A stretch of DNA of 64,000 bases from Cervus elaphus (taxonomy: Eukaryota > Chordata > Mammalia > Artiodactyla > Cervidae): NCBI RefSeq assembly GCF_910594005.1, contig NC_057820.1, positions 9,305,001-9,369,000 of the forward strand, read 5' to 3'. Below are positions 11,263 through 20,760 of this stretch, in pieces. Every line of letters begins with the position of its first letter. Within the stretch, counting starts at the first letter, position 1. The position numbers were made by a program, and so were the translations under genes. A model generated the notes under the pieces. That model was not told where the DNA came from. It saw only the letters and a program-made list of their open reading frames with translations, and ran no database searches.

Positions 11263-11404
11263 AATTGGAGAAGGAAATGGCAACCCACTCCAGTGTTCCT
11301 GCCTGGAGAATCCCAGGGACAGGTGAGCCTGGTGGGCTGCCGTCCTTGGGGTCACACAGAGTTGGACACGACTGAAGCGACTCAGCAGCAGCAGCAGCAG
11401 CAGC
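11263..11404 (+). mobile_element. Bov-A-type SINE, 5'-truncated, (CAG)n tail
   Basis: BovB-derived SINE monomer without the tRNA-like head. It ends in a CAG trinucleotide run (about 11384-11404). Flanked by AATCTATAT at 11254-11262 and 11405-11413. Confidence 0.9.
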
Positions 11405-11416
11405 AATCTATATGAT

Positions 11417-11635
11417 GGGCTTCCCAAGTGGCGCTAGGGGTAAAGAACCCACCTGCTAATGCAGGAGATGCAAGAGACGCAGGTTCCATCCCTGGGTTGG
11501 GAAGATCCCCTGGAGGAGGGCAGGGCAATCCACTCCCATTTTCTTGCCTGGAGAATCCCATGGACAGAGGAGCCTGGCAGGCTACAATCCATAGGGTCAT
11601 ACAGAGTTGGACACGGCTGAGGTGACTTAGCACAC
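11417..11635 (+). mobile_element. Bov-tA SINE (GGCGCTA subtype)
   Basis: Complete element starting GGGCTTCCCAAGTGGCGCTA. A related 14-base flank occurs before (about 11407-11420) and after (about 11645-11658) with two differences, probably an aged TSD. Confidence 0.9.
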
Positions 11636-11692
11636 ATGCACACCATCTGTATAATGGGTGACATGGAGAGAAAATTATAAAAGAAACAAGTG

Positions 11693-11827
11693 ACGCATGC
11701 TCAGTCATGTCTGACTCTTTGTGACCCCATGGACCGTATCCTGCCAGGCTCCTCTGTGCATTGGATTTCCCAGGCAAGAATACTGGAGTGGGCTGCCATT
11801 TTCTACTCCAAGGGATCTTTCCAATCC
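11693..11827 (-). mobile_element. Bov-tA SINE, part 1 (interrupted)
   Basis: Antisense 3' half of a Bov-tA. It resumes at 12074 after a BovB insertion. Confidence 0.9.
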
Positions 11828-12050
11828 TTTCCAAAAACTGACTCATTGGAAAAGACCCTAATGCTGGGAAAGATTGAAGGCAGGAGGAGAAGGGGATGAC
11901 AGAGGATGAGATGGTTGGATGGCATCACTGATTCAATGGACATGAGTTTGAGCAAGCTCCGGGAGATGGTGAAGGACAGGGAAGCCTGGCGTGCTGCCAT
12001 CCACGGGGTCGCAAAGAGTCGGACACGACTGAGTGGCTGAACAATGAACA
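11828..12050 (+). mobile_element. BovB 3' fragment inserted in a Bov-tA
   Basis: Last ~220 bp of BovB, from the ACTGACTCATTGGAAAAG landmark, with an ACAATGAACA-like tail. The host SINE segment 11805-11827 is repeated at 12051-12073 with two differences, a 23-bp TSD. Confidence 0.93.
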
Positions 12051-12073
12051 ACTCCAAGGGATCGTCCCAATCC

Positions 12074-12147
12074 AAAGATCAAACCTGTTCTCCTGTGTCT
12101 CCTGCATTGGCAGGCAGATTCTTTACCACTGAGCCAGCCAGAAAGCC
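12074..12147 (-). mobile_element. Bov-tA SINE, part 2
   Basis: Antisense tRNA-like head of the SINE begun at 11693, including the B-box region and the start near GCCAGCCAGAAAGCC. Confidence 0.88.
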
Positions 12148-12417
12148 GCAAAAGAAGCAAGGTAAGTTATTAATTCACTCTGGGAGGAAGACACAGGGAA
12201 GAGTGTAAGGAGTGGGATGTTTGTAAAGCTAAGAGCAGGCAGGAGATATGGGGTGTGGGATAATTGGGAGAAGCTTTTGCAAGTTCTTAATAACTTGCTT
12301 GGGAAATACCTAAGATCACTGCAATATCTTGTTTCATTTTTCTGGATGCTTAAGTTTTAAAATGTGACTTTCTTTTTTTCTTTTTGAGAAAAATAATGAC
12401 TGTTGTTTATGGGGAAG

Positions 12418-12641
12418 TGAAAGTGAAAGTCCGTCAGTTGTGTTTTGACTCTTTTTTTTTTTTTGGTTGTTTTGACTCTTTATGACCCTATGGACTATAC
12501 AGTGCATGGAAATCTCCAGGCCAGAATACTGGAGTGAGTAGCCTTTTCCTTCTCCAAGGGATCTTCCCAACCCAGGGATTGAACCCAGGTCTCCCTCATT
12601 GTTGGTGGATTCTCCACCAGCTGAACCATAAGGGAAGCCCA
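12418..12641 (-). mobile_element. Bov-tA SINE with 12-bp TSD and internal T-run
   Basis: Flanked by exact TTTATGGGGAAG at 12406-12417 and 12642-12653. Inside, a GTTTTGACTCTTT segment is repeated around an oligo-T run (about 12440-12480), a small internal expansion. Confidence 0.93.
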
Positions 12642-12653
12642 TTTATGGGGAAG

Positions 12654-13221
12654 CAGCTATACATAGGCACTCGCTAAGGACTTACATCGCCTATTGGCAA
12701 TCTTTATAAATGGGGAATGCTGTCTGCCTAGTACCAATTAGAATAACAAAGGTTAGGATATGTTCATCTTATGGTTGATTCTAGAGTAAAAGAAAATGTT
12801 ACCCACATGCTATTAGTGGGTTGTGTTCTACTCCTGCCAACTATTGATTCTCTAGTGTCTCTTGTTTGTCATGACCTCCTCTTTGTGGCTGGAATTTTGA
12901 ACCTGACTGGGTCTGGGAGGTGAGGGTGTGGCCATGGATGAGCAATGGGGTTCACCAATGGACCACATGAGGACTCAGACCACGTGGGTACTTTGACCTT
13001 GATGAAGAAGAGTAATGTTTGAGCTTTTACTCTTCCCTAGGATTCCATTCCCTTCACCCACTTTGGAAAGCTAAGAATTCATTGCTACAGAGGAAATGTA
13101 AGCACAGCAGAAAAGGAAACTAAGACATAAGTGGCTCTGACATTTTCTAGGTTGTATCAGTTTCTATATTATAAGCCCCCTGAAGTAGAGTCTTTATCTA
13201 ACTCATTTCTCTTTTTCAGTA
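12654..13221. other. No recognised feature
   Basis: 570 bp of unique sequence between a SINE and a long BovB. Confidence 0.5.
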
Positions 13222-13441
13222 TGATGACTAGTTCAGTTCAGTTCAGTTCAGTCGTTCAGTAGTGTCCGATTCTTTGTGACCCCACGGACTGCAGCACGTC
13301 AGCCTCCCTGTCCATCACCAGCTCCTGGAGTTTATTCAAACTCATGTCCATTGAGTTGGTGATGCCATCCAACCATCTCATCCTCTGCCATCCCCTTCTC
13401 CTCCTGCCTTCAATCTTTTCCAGCATCAGGGTCTTTTCATA

Positions 13442-13995
13442 TCAGTCAGCTCTTCGCATCAGGTGGCCAAAGTATTGGAGTTTCAGCTTCAGCATCAGTC
13501 CTTCCAGTGAACACCCAGGACTGGTCTCCTTTAGGATGGACTGGTTGGATCTCCTTGCAGTCCAAGGGACTCTCAAGAGTCTTCTCCAACACCACAGTTC
13601 AAAAGCATCAGTTCTTCGGCGCTCAGCTTTCTTTATAGTCCAACTCTCACATCCATATATGACTACTGGAAAAACCATACTTTGACTAGACGGACTTTTG
13701 TTGGCAATGTAATGTCTCTGTTTTTTAATATGTTGTTTAGGTTGGCCATAACTTTTCTTCCAAGGAGTAAGTGTCTTTTGATTTCATGGTTGCAGTCACC
13801 ATCTGCAGGGATTTTGGAGACCCCCAAAATGGAGCCTGTCACTGTTTCCATTGTTTCCCCATCTATTTGCCATGAAGTGATGGGACCAGATGCCATGATC
13901 TTAGTTTTCCGAATGTCAAATTTTAAGCCAACTTTTTCGCTCTCCTCTTTCACTTTCATCAAGAGACTCTTTAGTTCTTTTTCACTTTTGGCCAT
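13442..13995 (-). pseudogene. BovB ORF2 C-terminal region, frameshifted
   Basis: Two overlapping open segments. The upstream one (13663-13995) has MAKSEKELKSLLMKVKEESE, ITSWQIDGETMETVTGS and LPTKVRLVK. The downstream one (13442-13678) has YGCESWTIKKAERR, FELWCWRRLLRVPWTARRSN and YFGHLMRRAD. They join in the family as one frame. A small deletion near 13675 shifts the frame, and the second segment then stops where the family continues into the Arg-rich end. Confidence 0.83.
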
Positions 13996-14013
13996 AAGGG
14001 TGGTGTCATCTGC

Positions 14014-14835
14014 TTATCTGAGGTTATTGATATTTATCCCAGCAATTTTGATTCCAGCTTGTGCTTCATCCAACCCAGCATTTCTCATGATGCATTCTGC
14101 AATAAATGAAGTGAGTAGGGTGACAATATACAGCCTTGACATACTCCTTTCCCTATTTGAGGCCAGTGTTGTTTCATGTCCAGTTCTAACTGTTGCTTCC
14201 TGACCTTCATACAGATTTCCCAGGAAGCAGGTCAGGTGGTCTGGTATTCCCATCTCTTGAAGAATTTTCCGCAGTTTGTTGTGATCCACACAGTCAAAGT
14301 CTTTGGCATAATCAATAAAGCATAAGTAGTTTTTTTTCTGGAACTTTCTTGCTTTTTCGATGATCCAGAGGATGTTGGCACTTTGATCTCTGGTTCCTCT
14401 GCCTTTTCTAAATCCAACTTGTACATCTGAAAGTTCATAGTTCATGCACTGTTGAAGCCTGGCTTGGAGAATTTTGAGCATTACTTTTTTAGTGTATGAG
14501 ATGAGTGCAATTGTGTGGTAGCTTGAGCATTCTTTGGCATTGTCTTTCTTTGGGATTGGAATGAAAACTGACCTTTTCCAACCTTGTGGCCACTGCTGAG
14601 TTTTCCAAATTTGCTGGCATATTGAATGCAGCACTTTAAAAGCATCATCTTTTAGGATTTGAAATAGCTCTACTGGAATACCATCACCTTCACTAGTTTT
14701 GTTTGTAGTGATGCTTCCTAAGGCCCACCTGACTTCACATTCCAGGATGTCTGGCTCTAGGTGAGTGATCACACTATTGTGATCATCTGGGTCATGAAGA
14801 TCTTTTTGTACAGTTCTTCTGTGTATTCTTGCCAC
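14014..14835 (-). pseudogene. BovB reverse-transcriptase palm, 273 codons, stops at YADD
   Basis: Longest recognisable coding remnant in the window. It begins in the linker (HLEPDILECEVRWALGSI, residues 26-43). It carries RT motifs WKRSVFIPIPKKDNAKECSS (86-105), GFRKGRGTRDQ (141-151), and FIDYAKDFD (173-181) with the first catalytic Asp intact, then GIPDHLTCF (196-204). The QGCxLSP-type segment is scrambled near residues 222-240. It ends ...GININNLR, and the next codon, the Tyr of YADD, is TAA (14014-14016), followed in frame by Ala-Asp-Asp. RT therefore lacks its second active-site block unless read through. RTE-clade RTs prime reverse transcription at an endonuclease nick; this copy cannot. 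Confidence 0.88.
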
Positions 14836-15867
14836 CTCTTCTTAATATCTTCTGCTTCTGTTAGATCCATACTATTTCTGTCCTTTATTGTGTTCATCTT
14901 TACATGAAATGTTCCTTGGTATCTCTAATTTTCTTGAAGAGATCTCTAGTTTTTCCCATTCTATTGTTTTCCCCTATTTCTTTGCATTGATCGCTGAGGA
15001 AGGCTTTCTTATCTCTTCTTGCTATTCTTTGGAACTCTGCATTCAAATGGGAATATCTTTCCTTTTCTCCTTTGCCTTTCACTTCTCTTCTATTCACAGC
15101 CTTTTGTGAAGCCTCCTCAGACAACCATTTTTACCTTTTTGTACTTCTTTTTGTTGGGGATGGTCTTGCTCCCTGTCTCCTGTACAATGTCACAAACCTC
15201 CATCCATAGTTCTTCAGGCACTCTGTCTATCAGATCTAATCACTTGAATCTATTTTTCACTTCCACTGTATAATCATAAGGGATTTGATGTAGGTCATGC
15301 CTGAATGGTCTAGTGGTTTTCCTCACTTTCTTCTATTTACGTCTGTATTTGGCAATAAGGAGTTCATTATCTGAGGCACAGTCAGCTCCCAGTCTTGTTT
15401 TTGCTGACTGTACAGAGCTTCTCCATCTTTGGCTGCAAAGAAAGTAATCAACCTGATTTCAGTGCTGGCCATCTGCTGGTGTTCATGTGTAGAGTCTTGT
15501 CTTGTGTTGTTGGAAGAGGGTGTTTGCTATGACCAGTGCATTCTCTTGGCAAAACTCTATTAACCTTTGCCCTGCTTCATTTTGTACTCCAAGGCCAAAG
15601 TTTCCTGTTACTCCAGGTATTTCTTGACTTGATGACTAGTTAGACTAGAACAGAGAAGAGAGACCATCTAGGATACCAGTTGTGGTGGCACTGAGCTGTT
15701 CTTAGGATATCCAGGTAAAAGGAATAAGGACAGGATCAAAAATAAGGTCTTTCCCAGTCAGTCCAAATATAAGGCTGTTTCCCCACTAGTAAAACAAGGA
15801 CACTAATCTTAATAATAGTACTGTCCCAGAGAGACAATTAGTAGGTTACTACAAAACTGTAAGGTTT

Positions 15868-16098
15868 GTGTGGTTTAGTTGCTCAGTCAAGTCCGACTCT
15901 CGTGACCCCATGAACTGTAACCTGCTAGGCTCTTCTGTCCATGGAATTTCCCAGGCAAGAATACTGGAATGGGTTGTCATTTCCTTCTCCAAGGGATCTT
16001 CCCAGCTCAGGGATCAAACCCAGGTCTCCTGCATTGCAGGTGGTCTCCGGCATTGCAGGCAGATTATTTACCCACTGAGTCACCAGAGAGATTCCTCA
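15868..16098 (-). mobile_element. Bov-tA SINE
   Basis: Full-length antisense SINE. GCATTGCAGG occurs twice about 18 bases apart (16032-16060), a small internal duplication in the tRNA-like head. Confidence 0.9.
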
Positions 16099-16624
16099 TT
16101 AAGACTGGAAATCTCCCAAAGTTAAGTTTCTCACTAGATGTCGAAGAACACCTAATTGTTTTCCTCTGAATCATAAGGGTGCCTTCTGGAAAATGAGAAG
16201 GCATAAAAACAGAACTTGTGTAGACTTTTAGACAGTTTAAGCCAACAGTCCTTAACCATCCTTGAGTCAAAAACCTGCTGAGATTTGATGAAAGCTATGG
16301 AAGCCCGTTCTCTCAAAAAAGTACACTCATGCATACGTTTGGAGGAATCATCAGTGGACTTCAAATACAAATGCTCTGTTTAAGCCAAGGGATTTAGAAA
16401 CTAATGACGAAGATATGGGACATAAAGAACTTTGGAAATACTGTCATTTTCCAAATGACTGCTCATCGTCTCTTGAAGTTTTCACAGAAGAAATGATGGA
16501 AACACTCTAAAACTAGATAGACCATGGTATCTTTAACCATGGGCTCCAGAGAAGTGGGGAGATGTCGAGAGGACTGATTTCTACATCAACATAAGACCTG
16601 GGACAGAAAAGCTACAAAGAGCTT
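16099..16624. other. No recognised feature
   Basis: About 525 bp of unique sequence. Confidence 0.5.
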
Positions 16625-16985
16625 CAGATTTTCCTTTGCTCTTAGAATAAAATGCAAAGTCCGTAAGACCCTAAGGGTCATGTATAGTTTGGTCCCCACC
16701 TGTCACTTAATATTCAGCTCCTTGCATTCTGCCTGTGCTCCAAGAATACCAACCTCTAGCATTTCCTTGAGCACAAAATACTTCCTCAGAAGAGATTAGC
16801 TGTTCAGTTCCATATGCTGGAAATGTTCTTTCTCCATCTAATGCTAAAATGGATACCTTCTCATCCTCCTATCAGTTCGTCAGAGAGAACTTTATTGATC
16901 ACATTGTCTAAAACAATCCACCCTCACCCCAATCCTAGTCTATTGCTTTTCCTGCCGAGCTCAAGCTGCAGGTTGTAATTAGATA
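16625..16985 (+). mobile_element. L2 LINE 3' region, part 1
   Basis: Diverged match to the L2 3' end: CTCTTAGAATAAAATGCAAAG, the TGCTGGAAATGTTCTTTCTCC landmark and the ACTTTATTGATCACATTGTC landmark. Split by the MIR that follows. Confidence 0.78.
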
Positions 16986-16987
16986 CT

Positions 16988-17225
16988 TTAAAAGTTGCAG
17001 CTAACATGTGTTGAGCACTTACCTGACTCAACATTAAAACATTTAATCCTCACAACAACTTAAGGCACAGATCATATTATTATTCTCCTTTAACATGTGA
17101 GAGGAAACTGAGGCACAGGGAGATTAAGTCCCTTGTCCAAGGTCACGCAGCTAGAAGGAGGAGGACACAGAATTCAAACCCACTCCTCCTGGACCGTGTG
17201 ACTATTCTGCTGCTCCGCTGCTTTC
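16988..17225 (-). mobile_element. MIR SINE inserted in L2
   Basis: Clear antisense MIR: GTTGAGCACTTACC, ATTTAATCCTCACAACAAC, GAGGAAACTGAGGCACAGGG and CCAAGGTCACGCAGCTAG. Almost full length. Confidence 0.9.
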
Positions 17226-17345
17226 ACCGTCTGTCCCCACAAGAAGGAAACTGCCTCCTGACTCCACTGGTGCACCTTAGCACCTGGAATTACGTGGCAC
17301 GCACTCTGTGCTCAGCTATTTGTTGACGAGGTGAATAAAAGGAGA
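17226..17345 (+). mobile_element. L2 LINE 3' end, part 2
   Basis: GTCTGTCCCCAC, CACCTTAGCACCTGG and CTCAGCTATTTGTTGACGAG match the terminal L2 segment that follows part 1 in the consensus. Confidence 0.72.
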
Positions 17346-17449
17346 ATGGTGGGTCTCTGGGACCTCCCAGAAGAAGGAACGTGAGCTAGGTGTTGAAAGT
17401 GGCTGTAAGACTCTCATAGCAGATAAAAAGCATGAAACATTTAATCTGG

Positions 17450-17605
17450 AGTCAGGGCTCTATCCTTAGTTAGTTTACGTTTTTGTCTAAATCCTTTGAC
17501 TGATCCATACCTTATTTTCCTCAGTGTTAAAAAATATTGCAGTTGATGTCCAGTGCCGAGCATATAGCAGGAGCTCAGTGTATGGTAGTGATGACTAGGG
17601 AGAAG
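17450..17605 (+). mobile_element. Possible MIR relic
   Basis: Weak match to the MIR core and tail (TCTGGAGTCAGGGCTC, TTTTCCTCAGTGTTAAAA, GCAGGAGCTCAGTGTATG). Confidence 0.5.
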
Positions 17606-17664
17606 GGGTGGAAATGGGGGGAAGAAAAGTGAAATGGAAATCGGGTTCATTTTATTGTGTAAAA

Positions 17665-17854
17665 CAGGGTCCCCAACTTCCAGAATCTAATGCCTGATGG
17701 TCTGAAGAGGAGCTGATGAAACAATAATAGAAATAAAGTACACGATCAACATAATGTCCTTGAATCACCCTGAAACTACCCCCTCTACTCCATCAGTGGA
17801 AAAGTTGTCTTCCGCAAAACTGCTCCTTGGTACCACAAAGGTTGGGGACAGCTG
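17665..17854. mobile_element. MER1-like hAT DNA transposon with 8-bp TSD
   Basis: Starts CAGGGTCCCCAACTTCC and ends GGTTGGGGACAGCTG, imperfect terminal inverted repeats of the MER1/Charlie type. Internal AATCTAATGCCTGATG fits that family. Flanks are GTGTAAAA (17657-17664) and GTATAAAA (17855-17862), the expected hAT 8-bp TSD with one mismatch. Confidence 0.85.
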
Positions 17855-18076
17855 GTATAAAATATTCATTTATGGAGTATAAAATACTATATGAGTCTTA
17901 AATAGACAATTCCTTAACTCTTGGGTACTCTGGGGTGTTTGAAAGAACATACAATTTGGAGTTGAGTATTCTTAAACTTTTATTTCTTCTTAAACTGCTA
18001 TGCTGGTACACATTTAACAACTGGCTCTGGGGACAGGGGTCAGAGTTGCTTCACAGCAATGGCTGATTTACATGTA

Positions 18077-18545
18077 ATAAACAAAGGCCCATCTAGTCAA
18101 AGCTATAGTTTTTCCTGTAGTCATGTATGGATGTGAGAGTTGGACTATAAAGAAAGCTGAGCGCCGAAGAATTGATGCTTTTGAACTGTGGTGTTGGAGA
18201 AGACTTTTGAGAGTCCCTTGGACTGCATGGAGATCCAACCAGTCCATCTGAAAGGAGATCAGTCCTGGGTGTTCATTGGAAGGACTGATGCTGAAGCTGA
18301 AGCTCCAATACTTTGGCCACCTGATGCGAAGAACTGACTCATTTGAAAAGACCCTGATGCTGGGAAAGATTAAGGGCAGGAGGAGAAGGGGACGACAGAG
18401 GATGAGATGGTTGGATGGCATCAGTGACTCGATGGACATGAGTGTGAGTAAACTCCGGGAGTTGATGATGGACAGGGAGGCCTGGCGTGCTGCAGTCCAT
18501 GGGGTCACAAAGAGTCGGACACGCCTGAGGGACTGAACTGAACTG
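18077..18545 (+). mobile_element. BovB 3' end, 5'-truncated
   Basis: From the AACAAAGGCCCATCTAGTC landmark to a (CTGAA) tail. Little diverged. An 86-codon open frame at 18276-18536 is its C-terminal end. Confidence 0.93.
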
Positions 18546-18614
18546 AAACAACTCCATTACAGCTGACTTCCTGCTACCAGTGTGACGCCTTGAACACAGA
18601 GTGGGCTCCTACAA

Positions 18615-18815
18615 GTCACTGTGAGTTGGGTCCAGCATTCTTCCAGCAGTGTAACCCTGCAGAAATAATTTCCTTGAGATCCAGGTTCCTGGTTCATTAA
18701 ATGGGCATATCAGTAGATGTCTCTCAGATTTGGGGCTCTTGGGCAGATTAAATGAGACAGTTCATGCAATTACCAAATGCAGCACCTGATACACAGCAGT
18801 GAACAATGAATATTG
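18615..18815 (+). mobile_element. MIR SINE relic
   Basis: GGTTCATTAAATGGGCATATCAG, GCAGATTAAATGAGACAG and CAGCACCTGATACACAGCAG follow MIR 3' half order. Confidence 0.65.
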
Positions 18816-18827
18816 AACTCTTCTTTT

Positions 18828-19030
18828 AATATTTTGTTTTAAACCATTTTTATTGAAGTATAACTAACTTACAATGTTGTGTTAGTTTCAGATGTACAGC
18901 AAAGTGAATTAGTTTTACACATACATATAACCACTCTTTTTAGATTATTTTCCTGTATAGGTCACTACAGAGCATTGGGTAGAGTTCTGTGTGTTGCACA
19001 GTAAGTCTTATTAGTTATCTATTTTATATA
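18828..19030 (-). mobile_element. L1 3' UTR, antisense, part 1
   Basis: TTTTTATTGAAGTATAACTAAC followed by TACAATGTTGTGTTAGTTTC is the reversed 3' end of an artiodactyl L1. Split by a Bov-tA; the L1 resumes at 19261. Confidence 0.88.
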
Positions 19031-19251
19031 CAGGAAACGAAAGTGTTAGCCACTCAGTTGTGTTCGACTCTTTGCAATCCCACAGACTGTAGCCCACCAG
19101 GCTCCTCTGTCCATGGGATTCTTCAGGCAAGAGTACTGGAGTGGGCTGCCATTTCCTCCTCCAGGGGATCTTCCCGACGCATGGGTCAAACCTGGGTCTC
19201 CCACATTGCAGGCAGATTCCTTACCATCTGAGCCTCTAGAAAAGCCATCTC
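19031..19251 (-). mobile_element. Bov-tA SINE nested in L1, 9-bp TSD
   Basis: Full-length antisense element. TTTTATATA occurs at 19022-19030 and 19252-19260, and the L1 continues on either side. Confidence 0.93.
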
Positions 19252-19260
19252 TTTTATATA

Positions 19261-19490
19261 TAGTCATGTGTTTATGTTAATTCCAACCTCCCTCTTCTCT
19301 TCCCCCCTAGTAACCATAAGATTTTTTACTATATCTGGGACTCTATTTCTGTTTTGTAAATTGGTTCATTTGTACCATTTTTCAAGAACCCACATGTAAG
19401 CAATATCATATGATATTTGTGCTTCTCTGTCTGATTTAGTTCAATCAGTATGACAATTTCTACATCCATCCATGTGGCCCCTTTTTAAAA
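19261..19490 (-). mobile_element. L1 3' UTR, antisense, part 2
   Basis: Continues the L1 begun at 18828: TAACCATAAG, TGTTTTGTAAATTGGTTCATTTG and CATCCATCCATGTGGC. Confidence 0.85.
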
Positions 19491-19946
19491 AAGATAACTG
19501 ACGGATAAAAGTGCAAAAAAGTTTCTTCAAAGTTGTGTTGATAAGGAAGTAAGAAGAGAACCCAGTTCTCTTAAAAGAAACAATATTTTTGCTTCTCCAT
19601 CTTTTTTTTTTTTTAATTCTACCTCCATAGCAATCTAAACATTTTTTTTCCCCTTGACTCTCATTTCATCTGACTGGAGCTATCTGGTCAATCATAGAAA
19701 GGACAAAATAAATGAGAAGCAGTAACTGTGGTCTGGGTGCCGTGTTTGTTTTATAAATAAAATGAATCTTTCAGAATATTCTGTCTGTTAAAATGACATA
19801 GCCAAGACCCTAAATCGGAATTTGAAAGAACTTAGTATATGGGTTTCAGGATTTTAATAAAAAGTGTTAAAAACTTTGATTTACTATAGAAGTGGAAAAA
19901 CAGCTGACTATATATATGGAGGTATGTATGTGTATATACAATATAT
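19491..19946. other. No recognised feature
   Basis: Unique AT-rich DNA with an oligo-T run near 19601-19614. Confidence 0.5.
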
Positions 19947-19956
19947 ATACATATAT

Positions 19957-20168
19957 CTGGACTTCCCTGGTGGCTCAGATGGTGAACAATCTGCTTGCAA
20001 TGCATAAGACTGAGATTCCATCCCTGGATCGGGAAGATCCCCTGGAGAAGGGAATGGCAACCCACTCCAGTACTCTTGCCTGGAGAATTCCATGGCCAGA
20101 GGAGCCTGGTGGGCTACAGTTCATGGGGTCACAAAGTGTTGGACATGACTGAGTAACTTTCACTTTTT
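19957..20168 (+). mobile_element. Bov-tA SINE, left member of inverted pair
   Basis: Full-length sense element starting at CTGGACTTCCCTGGTGGCTC. Its 3' end faces the 3' end of the antisense copy at 20176. Confidence 0.92.
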
Positions 20169-20175
20169 TTCCTCC

Positions 20176-20391
20176 ACAAGCATGCATGAATGCTAAGTCA
20201 CTTCAGTTGTGTCCAACTCTTTGTGACTCTGTGAAGCCCACCAGGCTCCTCTGACCATGGGATTCTCCAGGAAAGAATACTGGAGTGGGTTGCCATTTCC
20301 TTCTCCAGGGGATCTTCCTGACCTAGGAATCGAACCCAGGTCCCTTGTATTACAGGCAGATTCTTTACCGTCTGAGCCACCAGGGAAGCCC
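20176..20391 (-). mobile_element. Bov-tA SINE, right member of inverted pair
   Basis: Full-length antisense element ending CCACCAGGGAAGCCC. The outer 5' ends of both SINEs abut TACATATAT (19948-19956 and 20392-20400). Confidence 0.92.
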
Positions 20392-20589
20392 TACATATAT
20401 TCATACCTATTCATAAATCTGCATGTGTTAATACACGTATCTCTAGTACAAATTTTATTCATAAATTTCTATATGATTTGAAATGAGAAGGAAGAAATCA
20501 TTACTTTGTTGATTCATCTTCTCATTCATTTATTAATTTGTTCCCTTAATCTTTACTGCCTTTAATCTCTATGTTACATGGCTTTGCAT

Positions 20590-20760
20590 CTTCATAGAGT
20601 ATCTGCCACATGTCAGATGTTGGGCTAGGCAAGAGATCACACAAAGATGAATTTTAGGGGTCCCCTGTGCTGTAGAAGTTAACCAACTCTTGGGAAAACA
20701 GAAAAATACAAAGGTGATTGCAGTTCAAAAATAACAGAGCGTGGTGATAAAAGTGGGAGA
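20590..20760 (-). mobile_element. L2 LINE relic
   Basis: Diverged reversed L2 3' end: GTATCTGCCACATGTCAGATG, GGGCTAGGCAAG, and a later GTGGTGATAAAAGTGGG segment in the expected order. Confidence 0.6.

Larger units (their letters stand above)
13234..15629 (-). mobile_element. BovB, 2.4-kb antisense copy with 12-bp TSD
   Basis: Starts with the (TTCAG)n reverse tail and runs through the C-terminal region, the RT palm, the linker and the C-terminal part of the AP endonuclease. Flanked by exact TGATGACTAGTT at 13222-13233 and 15630-15641, so both ends are original. It is 5'-truncated relative to the family's roughly 3.2 kb. Confidence 0.95.

Noticed and set aside
11382..11846. 154-codon open frame on the minus strand
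   Set aside because: It is made entirely of Bov-tA and Bov-A sequence with a poly-Cys tail from the CAG repeat.
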